DNA from: Akkermansia muciniphila
GTDB taxonomy: Bacteria > Verrucomicrobiota > Verrucomicrobiia > Verrucomicrobiales > Akkermansiaceae
Assembly (NCBI RefSeq): GCF_030848305.1
Contig: NZ_CP114598.1
Span: forward strand, 1,426,001-1,490,000
Reading direction: 5' to 3'
Length of the DNA stretch: 64,000 nt
Positions within the stretch are counted from its first letter, which is position 1. Each line of letters starts with the position of its first letter. Shown piece after piece: positions 16,197 to 25,419 of the stretch. The notes under the pieces are model-generated. The model had not been told where the DNA came from. It worked only from the letters and a program-made list of their open reading frames with translations, and did not search any database. The translations under genes were made by a program, and so were the position numbers.

Positions 16197-16634
16197 TTAC
16201 CGATGGTATGGTGTTCCTGCCAGAATAGTATGGCAGCGGTAAATCTGTTCCAGCAGGACAACAAGCGCCAGTTCATGTTGAAGGGTGAATTTGCTCAAGG
16301 ACAGGATATGGTTGCACCGGGATCGTAATTCTTCCGTATGACCGTCCGAGGCTCCGATGAGAAACGCGATGCGGCGCACGGAATGCATTTGCCAGTCCTT
16401 CGCCAGATCGACCAGCTTTTTTGTGGTCCAGAGTTCTCCGCGTTCGTCCATGGCGATGCGCAGACAGCCTTCGCTGGCTGCCAGCAGGCGTTTTGAAACG
16501 TCCTGGGAGTTTCCATCCCTGACAAGTTTGAGTTCCGTTTTGCCGAAAGGTCTGAGGCGGTTGAGATAAAATTCCACGCCTTCCTTGGCGTAGCCTAGAG
16601 AAGGCTTTCCTGCGGCCAGAATCAGGAATTGCAT
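16197..16634 (-). CDS. rlmH: 23S rRNA pseudouridine(1915) N3-methyltransferase RlmH
   Basis: 145 residues of the SPOUT methyltransferase RlmH, which methylates pseudouridine 1915 in helix 69. Family marks are the middle segment [20 protein letters not shown] (the knot region), [20 protein letters not shown] and the C-terminal GTPYHR. It lies 6 bp downstream of uvrC and is likely cotranscribed with it. Confidence 0.95.
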   Translation of the reverse strand: MQFLILAAGKPSLGYAKEGVEFYLNRLRPFGKTELKLVRDGNSQDVSKRLLAASEGCLRIAMDERGELWTTKKLVDLAKDWQMHSVRRIAFLIGASDGHTEELRSRCNHILSLSKFTLQHELALVVLLEQIYRCHTILAGTPYHR

Positions 16635-16640
16635 GGGGAG

Positions 16641-18209
16641 TCAGGAGTTGGAAGATGAATTAAGGTAGTTCAGCAGGGCGCGGGCCCAGGTTTCCGAAAT
16701 GCCGCGGATGGCGGCGATAGAAACCGGGTCCGCCTTTTTAATGGCAGTTACGGATTTGAATTTTTCCAGCAACAGTCTTTTTTTTGAGGCGCTCATGCCC
16801 GGTGCGTCGTCCAAGGCGCTTTCCCGCATGCGTTTACGGTAGAGCAGTTCGTTATAGCCGTTGGCGAAGCGGTGGGCTTCGTCGCGGATGCGCTGCATGA
16901 GTTTGAGGGCTCCCGTGCTGTGAGGCAGGCAAAGGGGCTGGGACTGGTGGGGGAAAAATATTTCTTCCCTCTGCTTGGCCAGGCCTACGATGGGCATGTC
17001 TCCCAGGCCGATGGCTTCCAAATCGGCCAGAGCGGAGGAAAGCTGTCCTTTACCTCCGTCCACCACTACCAGATCCGGAACTTTGATGGGGGCTTTTCCT
17101 TCCGCGCTGAGTTTCTTAAGCCACTGGTACAGGGTCATGTCCGCCTGCCGTGAGGCTACGGCATCGCTCTCCGCCAGAATGCGGGAGTAACGCCTCCGGA
17201 TGACTTCCGACATGGAGGCGAAGTCATTTTGTCCGTCTACAGTGCGTATACGGTACCGCCGGTAGGCCTTGTTGTCCGGCCTGCCGTTGGTGAAGCGCAC
17301 CATGGAGGCCACGATATGGTTGGAAGAGACATTGGAAATGTCAAAGCATTCCATAATGAGTGGGGGAGATTCTAATCCCAGGGCTACCCCCAGTTCCTTC
17401 ATGTCTTCTTCCGGGTGAACGGTGCCGGGAAGATCGGGAGTTCCTTTTCGGAACCTCCGGGCGGGTTCCAGTACCTTGACCAGATTGTCCCGGATGTCCC
17501 GCAGATATGCCGCGCGTTCAAAGTCCAGTTCATCGGCAGCTTCCATCATTTCCCTGGTAAGTTCGTCCAGAGCGCTTTTTTTTCCCGTCCCTTCCAGCAG
17601 ACGCACCGCCTGGTCAAAGTTCCGGTTGTAATCATTGATGGAAATGCGGCCAACGCACGGAGCGGAGCAGTTGCGAATCACATCCGCATGGCAGTGCCTG
17701 AAGTCATGGATACCCGGATTTTTTGTCTTGCAGGTTCGCAGCCGGAAATGCCGGTTGAGCCATTCCTGCGTGGCGTAAAGAGCCTGGGAGTGGACAAAGG
17801 GGCCGAAGTAGCGCGCTCCGTCATCTTTGCGCACCCGCGCCAGCTGGAAACGAGGCAGTTTTTCCCCCTTCGGAATTTTCAGCAGGGGGTAGCGCTTGTC
17901 GTCCTTCATCTGGATATTGTAATGCGGGCGATATTGTTTAATCAGTTTGCTTTCCAGCAGAAAAGCCTCCTGGTCATTTCTGGTTTCAAAATAATCAAAT
18001 GACGCAATAGCATTAATGAGCGCTCTTGTCTTATGATTGGAGAGTGTGGCTCCCGTAGGAGAAAAATAATTGCCCAGGCGGCGGTGAAGGTCCTTGGCTT
18101 TGCCCACGTAGATGGTATTTCCCCGGGCGTCTTTCATGATATAAACGCCTGGTTTGTGCGGAGTTTCCCTCCAGAGTTCTTTCAGGGTTGGTTGCTCGCG
18201 GTCTGCCAC
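16641..18209 (-). CDS. uvrC: UvrABC excinuclease subunit C
   Basis: 522 residues. The GIY-YIG nuclease domain is N-terminal (PGVYIMKDARGNTIYVGKAK). The four-Cys-type segment follows near 158-187 (CKTKNPGIHDFRHCHADVIR, then CSAPC), then a UVR motif (ELDFERAAYLRDIRD). The RNase H-like domain has MECFDISN, VVDGGKGQL and RDEAHRFA, and a C-terminal helix-hairpin-helix ends the protein. It is about 85 residues shorter than E. coli UvrC, mostly through trimmed linkers, and all catalytic blocks are kept. It makes the dual incisions of nucleotide excision repair. Confidence 0.95.
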   Translation of the reverse strand: MADREQPTLKELWRETPHKPGVYIMKDARGNTIYVGKAKDLHRRLGNYFSPTGATLSNHKTRALINAIASFDYFETRNDQEAFLLESKLIKQYRPHYNIQMKDDKRYPLLKIPKGEKLPRFQLARVRKDDGARYFGPFVHSQALYATQEWLNRHFRLRTCKTKNPGIHDFRHCHADVIRNCSAPCVGRISINDYNRNFDQAVRLLEGTGKKSALDELTREMMEAADELDFERAAYLRDIRDNLVKVLEPARRFRKGTPDLPGTVHPEEDMKELGVALGLESPPLIMECFDISNVSSNHIVASMVRFTNGRPDNKAYRRYRIRTVDGQNDFASMSEVIRRRYSRILAESDAVASRQADMTLYQWLKKLSAEGKAPIKVPDLVVVDGGKGQLSSALADLEAIGLGDMPIVGLAKQREEIFFPHQSQPLCLPHSTGALKLMQRIRDEAHRFANGYNELLYRKRMRESALDDAPGMSASKKRLLLEKFKSVTAIKKADPVSIAAIRGISETWARALLNYLNSSSNS

Positions 18210-18320
18210 GCAGGCATTATGCCATATGAGGCAAGAAATGGAACTGCGGAAACGTACTGTATTACGGCTACTTGGCTTGCCTAGGAAAACTTCTTCTGTA
18301 TAATCCCCTATGTCTTTTGT

Positions 18321-19112
18321 ATGAACCCTGTACCGTTTACCACGTTGGCCGCCGCCATGGATTTTGTGGTGGGAGATAGAAATTATCCCCTTTCTGAGCT
18401 GTTCATGAAAGGCGGTTTCATCATGTGGCCGCTGCTTCTGTTATCCATCGCCGGAGTAGTGGTGCTGGTCATGTGCTGCTTTTCTACCCGTGCTGCCGCC
18501 GTTTTGCCTACCAAACTGGTGGAACAGGCGGAATCTTTCATCCGCAAGCGGGATTACACGGGGCTTTCCATCCTCTGCAAGAATGGAGATTCCTGCTACG
18601 CTCGCGTGATGTTGACTGTAGCCAACTTCATGTTGCGCAACCCCTCCGCCCAGTTTGAGGAGGTGAGGGAGATAGCCTCTGCGGAAGGAGGACGGCAGGC
18701 GGGGTTCCTAAGCCGCCAGATTTCCTGGCTGTCGGATATTGGCGCCGTAGCCCCCATGCTGGGGCTGTTGGGGACCGTGGTCGGGATGATGAAAACCTTT
18801 TTTGAGATTGCCAACGGTGATTTTTCCGGGGGCAAGCAACGTATTGACATGGCGGGCGGCGTGGCGGAAGCCTTGATTACGACGGCGGGCGGCCTGATGC
18901 TTGGGATTCCCGCCATCCTGGCTTATGTATATTTCCGCAGCCGTGTACACAAACGGGTAGGAGACCTGGAGGCAGCCGTCACGCACAGTGTTTCCGTAGT
19001 TGCCACCCAGCTTCAGAAGCCACGAGCCGGTGCAGCTGGGGCTTTTCATGAAGAGGAACTTCCCAGAGTCCCCGTAGATCCCACTTCCCTGCGCGATGTG
19101 CGTGGGCTCTAG
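18321..19112 (+). CDS. exbB: ExbB/TolQ/MotA-family proton channel protein
   Basis: 263 residues with three membrane helices (about 31-52, 136-158 and 182-204). The last two are the conserved MotA/TolQ/ExbB core (DIGAVAPMLGLLGTVVGMMK and GGVAEALITTAGGLMLGIPA). With ExbD it forms an inner-membrane proton-driven motor. It starts a six-gene plus-strand run in which gaps are at most 39 bp: exbB, exbD, a TPR protein, a glycosyltransferase, an IMPase-like gene and ispF. Whether it energises TonB, Tol-Pal or something else cannot be told; no receptor or Tol gene is adjacent. Confidence 0.9.
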   Translation: MNPVPFTTLAAAMDFVVGDRNYPLSELFMKGGFIMWPLLLLSIAGVVVLVMCCFSTRAAAVLPTKLVEQAESFIRKRDYTGLSILCKNGDSCYARVMLTVANFMLRNPSAQFEEVREIASAEGGRQAGFLSRQISWLSDIGAVAPMLGLLGTVVGMMKTFFEIANGDFSGGKQRIDMAGGVAEALITTAGGLMLGIPAILAYVYFRSRVHKRVGDLEAAVTHSVSVVATQLQKPRAGAAGAFHEEELPRVPVDPTSLRDVRGL

Positions 19113-19151
19113 CCGGAACGCATCTACTTCTCCACCTCACCGGAAGATTGT

Positions 19152-19598
19152 ATGAAATTTCATTATAAAATGCCCAGTCCTATCGGGTTCCAATTAGCCC
19201 CCATGCTGGACATCGTATTTCTGCTGCTGGTGTTTTTCATCGTAACCCAGACATTTGAGGATGATGAACCGGATCTTTCCATCAATCTTCCTTCAGCAGA
19301 GACTCCCAAGCCCGGTGAAAATGTGTCCAATGAAATTATCGTGAATATCCGTAAAGATGGTACCGTGGTAATCAACCGCCAGCCGTACACAATGCCGCAG
19401 CTGGAAGACAAGCTTTTTTCCGTTGCCCGCTTGGACAAAACTATGCTCGTCCGTATCCGCGTGGATGAGAAGGCGGAATCCGGCGTGGTGGTGCATGTGA
19501 TGGACGCATGTCTGAAGGCCGGGCTGAATAACGTTTCTTTTTCCACGCGTCCTCCGGCTCCATCTTCCATCAATGTTTCCAATTTCCAGGCTTCATGA
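19152..19598 (+). CDS. exbD: ExbD/TolR-family biopolymer transport protein
   Basis: 148 residues: a short cytoplasmic N-terminus, one membrane helix (about 17-33) beginning with the essential acidic residue (LAPMLDIVFLLLVFFI, Asp20), and a periplasmic domain of about 100 residues of the ExbD/TolR type. It partners the ExbB homologue 39 bp upstream. Its TGA overlaps the ATG of the TPR protein gene by 4 bp (ATGA), which points to coupled translation of the two. Confidence 0.92.
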   Translation: MKFHYKMPSPIGFQLAPMLDIVFLLLVFFIVTQTFEDDEPDLSINLPSAETPKPGENVSNEIIVNIRKDGTVVINRQPYTMPQLEDKLFSVARLDKTMLVRIRVDEKAESGVVVHVMDACLKAGLNNVSFSTRPPAPSSINVSNFQAS

Positions 19599-22027
19599 AA
19601 GCGTTCTTTTCCATTAATGCAGGTTTAATAACTTTGGCGATGTTTTCTGCCGCCCAAGAAAATATTCCGGATGCCGCTCCTATCGCGGATGGTCCGCTGG
19701 TCGCTAATCCGGAGCTGGATACGCTGGATATGGCGGACATGCTGTACAAGCAGGCCCAGGCTCCGGCTACGAAGGAGAACCGGCAGGAATATGGACGCCT
19801 TCTTGATTTAAGCTTGCGTAAATATCTGGAATTTACCCAACGTTTCCCCCAGTCTGCCCAGGCTCCTCTGGCAGAGTATCGTGCTGCCATGTGTTTGGAG
19901 GAGCTGGGCAGGAAAGATGAGGCACACGGCCTGTTCCTCAGATTGATTCAGACGGGCAGCCCCGCTCTGGTTGCCGCCTCTGCCTACCGTCTGGCGACGG
20001 ATGCTTCTTCTGCCGGGGAGATAGATAAGGCCATCCAGTATTACCAGCTCGTGATTCGCAATGCGGAACAGAATGATTTGAAGGTGGACGCCCAGTACCG
20101 TCTGGGACGCCTGTTTCTTTCCAACGGTAATCCGGAGTCAGCCGCCACCATGTTTTGCGCGGTGATGGGCAATCCGGAAGCGGATGCCAAGTTTGTTCTG
20201 GTGTCCCGGATGGGATATGCCGCCCTGTGTGCGGATACGGGACGCTTGGGAGAAGCCTATTCCGAATATCGCAAGGTGCTGGAAACGCCCGGTGTGGATA
20301 ACAGGAACCGGGGAATCGCCACTCTTCAGGCCGCCATGCTGGCCACCAAACTGAAAAAGACTGCGGAAGCCCAGGGCCTTTATGAACGGCTTTTGAAGGA
20401 CGAGTCCCTGAAGGAGATGGCGCCGGAGGCCCGAATGGGGCTTCTTCTGGGGCTGTACAATATGGGCAAGTACAGGGAGATACTTTCCCAGTATGAGCAG
20501 CAGAAGGGAATAAAGATGCCGACAAAGGACGGCCAGGTGCGTCTGCTGATGCTGCTGGGGCAGTCCGCCTATAAATTGAAGGAGTATCGGAAAGCGGCGG
20601 ATTTCTTTCTGGAAGCGGAAAAGTCCGTCCCTTATACGCAGGAGGCCATGCAAGCCTCCTTTTACCGGTTGTTGTGTTATAATGAACTCAAGCAGAAAGA
20701 TCTTCCCCAGCGGGCTCAGAGCTTCCTGAACCATTATGCCAAGGCTTTTCCTACCAGTGAACTGCATGATATGGTGCGCCTGATGGCTGCAGAGAACCTG
20801 TTCAGCTCCAATCCGGCGGATGCCGCCCGGTTTTATGCCAGCATTGATTTTGACAAGGTGCCTCCGAAGATGCGCGCGGATATTTTATATAAGAGCGCGT
20901 GGGCGATTGCCCAGGCCGGGAACAGAGGTGTGGCCGCCAAGCTGCTGACTGATTTTATCAATGATTTTCCGAAGGATCCCCGCATTTGTGAGGCATTGAC
21001 ATTGCGTGGAGACATGTATGCCAAGACCAAGAAGGAAGCTGAGGCTCTGATGGATTTTGACCGTGTGATTGCCCGTTGGCCGAAAGCTGAATCAGCTGCC
21101 GCCGCATGGCAGAGAGCCGCTCAGATTTATGCGGGACGCCAGGATATGGCGAACATGGCGAAGTATTATGAAGGCCTGATCCAGAATTTTCCGAAGGCGT
21201 CTCCTGCCGCTCTGGCTGAAGCCCATTTCCTGCTGGGGCGTGCGGCGTTTGACCAGGGAGATTTCAAGTCTTCTATCAGCCATATGGCGGAGGCCAAGAC
21301 GCTGGATCCCCAGAAATACGGAGAACAGGTTAATGTGCTTTCCGTCCTGTCCTATCACAAGCTCCAGGACATGAATAAACTGAAGGAAGCCCTGGAAACC
21401 CTGCAAAAGGAAAATCCTTCCGCCGTGGCTCGTGTGCCGGATGTCATTCCCGCATGGCTGGGTCTTCAGGCCTATGGGATGAAGGATCTGGAAACGGCGG
21501 ACAAGTATATGACCTGGGCTACGCAGAACGACCAGCTTCAGAATGTGAAGAAGGTGATTTGGCGTAATTTGGCGAAGGTGCGCCTGGCGCTCAGAAAGTA
21601 TGACCGCGCCTTGGTGGCTTCCAACAATTTCCTGAAGGATGAGGATCAGCCTTACCGCCGTGCGGACGGCATGCTGGACAAGGCTTCCATTTTGCTGGGG
21701 CTGGGCAAGTATGCGGATGCCAGAAAGACGGCGGAAGATGCGCTGGCTCTGGGCGTGGAAGGTCCTTTGATGGCTTCCTTGAAAATTGTTCTGGGGGATA
21801 TTTCCTATGCGGAGAAAAAGTTTGATGAAGCGGCCAAGCATTACGGTGTTACGGCCGAGCTGTTTGTCAATGACGCTGAACTGAAACCCAAGGCTCTGTT
21901 CAAGGCGGCAGAAGCTTTGGACAAGGCCGGCCGCAAATCGGAGGCTTCCCAATATCGGGGCCGCCTGCAAAAGGAATTCCCGGATTGGAAACAGGATGGA
22001 GAGTCTTTGCCTCCGGACGCACGATAA
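19595..22027 (+). CDS. Secreted TPR-repeat protein of the ExbB/ExbD operon
   Basis: 810 residues with a likely signal peptide (about 1-20) and about 15 or more helical repeats of the TPR type over the rest. Examples are ALVAASAYRLATDASSAGEI, then DKAIQYYQLVIRNAEQNDLK, and AEAHFLLGRAAFDQGDFKSS. The plan resembles very large YbgF/CpoB-like proteins, which in other bacteria link Tol energy to peptidoglycan synthases. The 4-bp overlap with exbD and 23-bp gap to a peptidoglycan glycosyltransferase fit that idea here, but this is inference. The protein is much longer than CpoB (about 260). Confidence 0.8.
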   Translation: MKAFFSINAGLITLAMFSAAQENIPDAAPIADGPLVANPELDTLDMADMLYKQAQAPATKENRQEYGRLLDLSLRKYLEFTQRFPQSAQAPLAEYRAAMCLEELGRKDEAHGLFLRLIQTGSPALVAASAYRLATDASSAGEIDKAIQYYQLVIRNAEQNDLKVDAQYRLGRLFLSNGNPESAATMFCAVMGNPEADAKFVLVSRMGYAALCADTGRLGEAYSEYRKVLETPGVDNRNRGIATLQAAMLATKLKKTAEAQGLYERLLKDESLKEMAPEARMGLLLGLYNMGKYREILSQYEQQKGIKMPTKDGQVRLLMLLGQSAYKLKEYRKAADFFLEAEKSVPYTQEAMQASFYRLLCYNELKQKDLPQRAQSFLNHYAKAFPTSELHDMVRLMAAENLFSSNPADAARFYASIDFDKVPPKMRADILYKSAWAIAQAGNRGVAAKLLTDFINDFPKDPRICEALTLRGDMYAKTKKEAEALMDFDRVIARWPKAESAAAAWQRAAQIYAGRQDMANMAKYYEGLIQNFPKASPAALAEAHFLLGRAAFDQGDFKSSISHMAEAKTLDPQKYGEQVNVLSVLSYHKLQDMNKLKEALETLQKENPSAVARVPDVIPAWLGLQAYGMKDLETADKYMTWATQNDQLQNVKKVIWRNLAKVRLALRKYDRALVASNNFLKDEDQPYRRADGMLDKASILLGLGKYADARKTAEDALALGVEGPLMASLKIVLGDISYAEKKFDEAAKHYGVTAELFVNDAELKPKALFKAAEALDKAGRKSEASQYRGRLQKEFPDWKQDGESLPPDAR

Positions 22028-22050
22028 GCGTTTAAGGATTGAACCCGGAA

Positions 22051-23844
22051 ATGGAAAACAGGCGTAAAAGATGGTATGATCTGTTTGGATTGCTGCCTCG
22101 CAATCTGGGCCGTCTGTTGTTGTGGTTCAGCCTCATTCCTATCGCTTTCATCATCGTTCTTCTCGTTTATGCATGGAGGGCGGACCAGTATGAGCTGGAC
22201 GAGGTTTTGGCGCCGTTGGAAAATTGTGCCGCATATGATCGCAACGGCCAGTGGATAGGCACCTTGACAGATCATGACCGGGTGTATGTAGCGCGCAATG
22301 AACTGCCCGATAATCTGGTGAATGCTTTCATTGCGCGGGAAGATGAAGACTTTTTCGAACATGGCGGCATTGTGTACTCTTCCATTATCCGCTCCATTTG
22401 CCGGAATCTGACTACGTTGTCCTATGCCCAGGGTGCTTCCACGATTACGATGCAGCTGGCGCGGAATTGTTATGAGCTGGGGGGGAAGACCCTGGATCGC
22501 AAGGTTTTGGAAATGGCCGTGGCCCGCCGCATTGAGGGCAAGTATTCCAAGGATGAAATTCTGACGGCTTACCTGAACCGCATTTATTTTGGCCAGCAAT
22601 GCTATGGGATTGCGCAGGCGGCGGATTTGTATTTCGGCAAAAAAGTGGCGGATCTGACGCTGGCGGAGTGCGCTACCCTGGCCGGTCTGGTGCGCGGACC
22701 TTCCATCTACAATCCTGTTTACAGCCCGGAGGCTGCTGCCAAGGTCCGCAATGCGACGCTGGAAAGGATGTTTGAGTGTGAATTCATTACCCAGGAACAA
22801 TTATGGCAGGCGCTCCGCGAACCGATGGCGGTGGCCGGTAAACGGGAAGCTCGGCCCGGTTCTTATCCCGTTCTGGTCGTTTCCCGCGAGTTGGGAGACC
22901 TGGATTGCTGCGACGAGCAGGAGGGAACCTCCAGCATTTTTGTAATGACCACGCTGGATTTGGAATTCCAGCGGATGGTTGAAGATGTAAGCGAGCCTAT
23001 GCTGGCCGCTCTGGAATCTTCTTCTGTGTGGGCAGGGTTGCCCAAAAGGGTGGACAACCAGTTGAATCGTTGTGTGCAAGCGGCCATATTGTGTGTGGAT
23101 TCCCGTAAAGGGGAGTTGCTGGCCGTAACAGGGGGACGCTCCGCCCAGGACGGTCTGGACCGATGGCAGTCCAGGGTAATGCCCGGCGATCTGTTCACTC
23201 CCATCGTCAATTTATGCGCCGTCGACCAGCGTAGAACCGTTATTCGCAGCAATCCGGAAGTCACTGGCCGCGGGGTAGGTTTCAATACAGTAATAGAAAC
23301 GGCACAAAAGGCCGGTTACAAAGGGGAACTTCCCCGTTCTTCGGACTTGTATACCGGCAGGTTTTCCGTGCCTCTTTCGCATGCCGTCAATGCCCTGTAT
23401 CTCATCGGCAATGACGGGCTCAATGTGAGTATTTCCTCCGTCAGGCAGGTGGGCACCACCAAAAAGAACCTGGTGATGGTGAATGCTCCCTCTCCGGAAG
23501 AAAGCCGCCGGGAAATCCTGCCTAGGGAATCCGCTCACCTGGTGGCGTCCCTTCCTCCCTTCCGCTACGACGAACGAACCAGGAAAACCTTCGTCAATGT
23601 CAAACTTCCGGGAAATACGGGACATTTTTCCGCCGTCATGGGGCGTTATTTCACGGTTTTTGCCTGGGTGGGCTTTGATTCTCCGGAGGCCGCCGTCTAT
23701 GAAAAGAAAGGGGTTTCCGCGGCGTTGGCAAAAACCTGTTCCTCCCTGGCCGGGGAGGTGTATGACCGTGCGGAGGAAGGCCGCAGAAAAGCTGTCCGGG
23801 AACGTCGGGAGCGGGAAAATGCTGCAGAGCAGGGCCCCCAATGA
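22051..23844 (+). CDS. Class A PBP-type peptidoglycan glycosyltransferase with a degenerate transpeptidase domain
   Basis: About 597 residues from ATG 22051 (a TTG lies 12 bp earlier). One membrane helix (about 24-44) is followed by an intact GT51 domain: EDEDFFEHGG with the catalytic Glu near 97, QGASTITMQLARN, KDEILTAYLNRIYFG. The second half aligns with a penicillin-binding transpeptidase domain, but its SxxK site reads PGDLFTPIV (Ser to Asp, Lys to Thr). No KTG box is seen; KLPGNTGHFS stands in its place. The known mechanism needs that Ser and Lys, so I infer a polymerase without cross-linking activity. It sits in the exbB-exbD-TPR operon, 23 bp after the TPR gene. Confidence 0.85.
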   Translation: MENRRKRWYDLFGLLPRNLGRLLLWFSLIPIAFIIVLLVYAWRADQYELDEVLAPLENCAAYDRNGQWIGTLTDHDRVYVARNELPDNLVNAFIAREDEDFFEHGGIVYSSIIRSICRNLTTLSYAQGASTITMQLARNCYELGGKTLDRKVLEMAVARRIEGKYSKDEILTAYLNRIYFGQQCYGIAQAADLYFGKKVADLTLAECATLAGLVRGPSIYNPVYSPEAAAKVRNATLERMFECEFITQEQLWQALREPMAVAGKREARPGSYPVLVVSRELGDLDCCDEQEGTSSIFVMTTLDLEFQRMVEDVSEPMLAALESSSVWAGLPKRVDNQLNRCVQAAILCVDSRKGELLAVTGGRSAQDGLDRWQSRVMPGDLFTPIVNLCAVDQRRTVIRSNPEVTGRGVGFNTVIETAQKAGYKGELPRSSDLYTGRFSVPLSHAVNALYLIGNDGLNVSISSVRQVGTTKKNLVMVNAPSPEESRREILPRESAHLVASLPPFRYDERTRKTFVNVKLPGNTGHFSAVMGRYFTVFAWVGFDSPEAAVYEKKGVSAALAKTCSSLAGEVYDRAEEGRRKAVRERRERENAAEQGPQ

Positions 23845-23872
23845 AGTTCAATTTTCCATTAGTAGAAGCATC

Positions 23873-24637
23873 ATGAGACACTCACTTGAAATGACCACGG
23901 CCATCCAGGCCGCCAAATCCGCCGGAGCTTTCCTGAAGAAGCATTTTTATGAGCAAAAGAAGGTGGATGAAGCCAGCCAGAATGATATCAAGCTGGAGCT
24001 GGACAAGCTTTCCCAGAAACTGATTACGGAGGAAATTCTTTCCGTGTTTCCCAACCACGCTGTTTTGGGAGAAGAAGGATACACCGGGGACAGGAACAGC
24101 GAGTATGAATGGATTGTAGACCCCATTGACGGGACGGTGAATTATTTTTACACGATTCCCTGGTTCTGCGTCTCCATAGCTTTGCGCCGCCGCGGGGAAG
24201 TGGTGCTGGGCGTGATTTACGATCCCATGATGGATGAATGCTGGCATGTGGAAAAGGGCGGGATTCCGTACATGAATGATCATCCCATGCATTGCAGCCG
24301 GCGGGAACGCATGGCGGAAGCCGTGGTATTCGTGGGGCACGGCAAGACGGACGGTTCCAAGGAAAAGGGGATTGAACGTTTCGCCAGGATCGCCTGGCAG
24401 GTACGCAAGGTGCGCAATAACGGTTCTGCGGCTCTGGCCCTGGCTTATATTGCCTGCGGCAGATTTGACGCCTATGTGGAAAGCGTCATTTCCATCTGGG
24501 ATGTCGCCGCTGGGGTTTTGCTGGTGGAAGCAGCCGGCGGCAAGGTTGTTTTGGAACCGAAGGAAGATAATCCGGAACAATTCGCCATTGTCGCATGGAA
24601 CGGCCGCATCCCTATCATGGAGGCGCTGGGAGAGTAA
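23873..24637 (+). CDS. Inositol monophosphatase-family phosphatase
   Basis: 254 residues from ATG 23873; the frame is open far upstream but that part overlaps the preceding gene in another frame. IMPase motifs are present: GEEGYTG (metal-binding Glu), WIVDPIDGTVNYFY, and WDVAAGVLLVEAAGG near the C-terminus. Members dephosphorylate inositol phosphate, fructose-1,6-bisphosphate, 3'-phosphoadenosine 5'-phosphate or histidinol phosphate. The phenylalanine/tyrosine-rich NYFYTIPWF replaces the commoner NF-HG-P, so the substrate is uncertain. It lies 28 bp after the glycosyltransferase gene and 26 bp before ispF. Confidence 0.88.
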   Translation: MRHSLEMTTAIQAAKSAGAFLKKHFYEQKKVDEASQNDIKLELDKLSQKLITEEILSVFPNHAVLGEEGYTGDRNSEYEWIVDPIDGTVNYFYTIPWFCVSIALRRRGEVVLGVIYDPMMDECWHVEKGGIPYMNDHPMHCSRRERMAEAVVFVGHGKTDGSKEKGIERFARIAWQVRKVRNNGSAALALAYIACGRFDAYVESVISIWDVAAGVLLVEAAGGKVVLEPKEDNPEQFAIVAWNGRIPIMEALGE

Positions 24638-24663
24638 CCCGAACATTATTGCCGCAGTACCGT

Positions 24664-25173
24664 ATGAAAAACATGATCGCTTTGACCGGGATCGGGTATG
24701 ATATCCACCGTTTTGCGGAAGTTCCGCGCCCCTTGATGCTGGGCGGTGTGCATATTCCTTCCTCCCGCGGCCTGGACGGCCATTCCGACGCGGATGTTTT
24801 ATGCCACGCCATTGCGGATGCCCTGCTGGGCGCTGCCGGGTTGCCGGACATCGGCTACTGGTTTCCGCCGGGCGATCCTGCCTGCAAGGACATCCCTTCC
24901 CTGGATATTGTGGCGAAAGCCGTTTCTCTGATCCGGGAGCGCGGCGGCCGCATCGTGAATGTGGACTCGTCCCTTATTGCAGAATCTCCCCGTATTTCCC
25001 CTTATTTGGAGCAGATGAAGGGAGCTTTGGGGACCGCTCTGGGAATCTCTCCGGTCCGCGTGGGCATCAAGGCCACTACCAATGAACAGCTTGGCTCGCT
25101 GGGCCGCAGGGAAGGCATTGCCGCTTTTGCCGTGGCGTCTATTCTGATGCCGGAGGATCCGGTCATGCCATAA
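24664..25173 (+). CDS. ispF: 2-C-methyl-D-erythritol 2,4-cyclodiphosphate synthase
   Basis: 169 residues from ATG 24664 (MKNMIALTGIGYDIHRFAEV). IspF marks are the zinc ligands in GYDIHRF, DGHSDADVLCHAIADALLGA and GLPDIGYWFPP, and the C-terminal ATTNEQLGSLGRREGIAA. It carries out the cyclisation step of the MEP isoprenoid pathway. Its products feed the prenyl synthase ispA at 56205. It is the last gene of the exbB operon, followed by a long imperfect hairpin. Confidence 0.96.
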   Translation: MKNMIALTGIGYDIHRFAEVPRPLMLGGVHIPSSRGLDGHSDADVLCHAIADALLGAAGLPDIGYWFPPGDPACKDIPSLDIVAKAVSLIRERGGRIVNVDSSLIAESPRISPYLEQMKGALGTALGISPVRVGIKATTNEQLGSLGRREGIAAFAVASILMPEDPVMP

Positions 25174-25181
25174 GGCGAATT

Positions 25182-25236
25182 GCCCCGGTTCTTTTTCTGG
25201 AAGTCTTTTCCAGAAAGGGAACCGAATCGGGGCTCT
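25182..25236. terminator. Long imperfect hairpin between ispF and the amidase gene
   Basis: Nested inverted repeats share one axis: GCCCCG with CGGGGC, CGGTTC with GAACCG, and TTTCTGGAA with TTCCAGAAA around a 5-nt loop. There is no clean T-run at either end. Because ispF and the amidase gene converge here, a bidirectional transcript end is the simplest reading. The rest of the space to 25419 holds only a doubtful short minus-strand frame (25163-25387). Confidence 0.5.
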
Positions 25237-25419
25237 GGAAAGGAATATGCTTCAGAAATAACGGGCAGGAGGGAACGGCTTTTTGGAGAGGCATTTTCCC
25301 CAAAGCGGTTTTAATGAAATGGCGAGAGATTGTTAACCGTTCTCCGTCGGCAAAGCCGTTGTAGGCCGCATGATAAATATTCCCCATCTTCCTGCGCAGG
25401 GGGGAAGTATTGTCCGGTA

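Noticed and set aside
25163-25387. Possible 74-residue minus-strand protein between ispF and the amidase gene
   Set aside because: The translation is not absurd, but it runs through the long hairpin and overlaps the ispF end. It has no motif and no supporting start signal.
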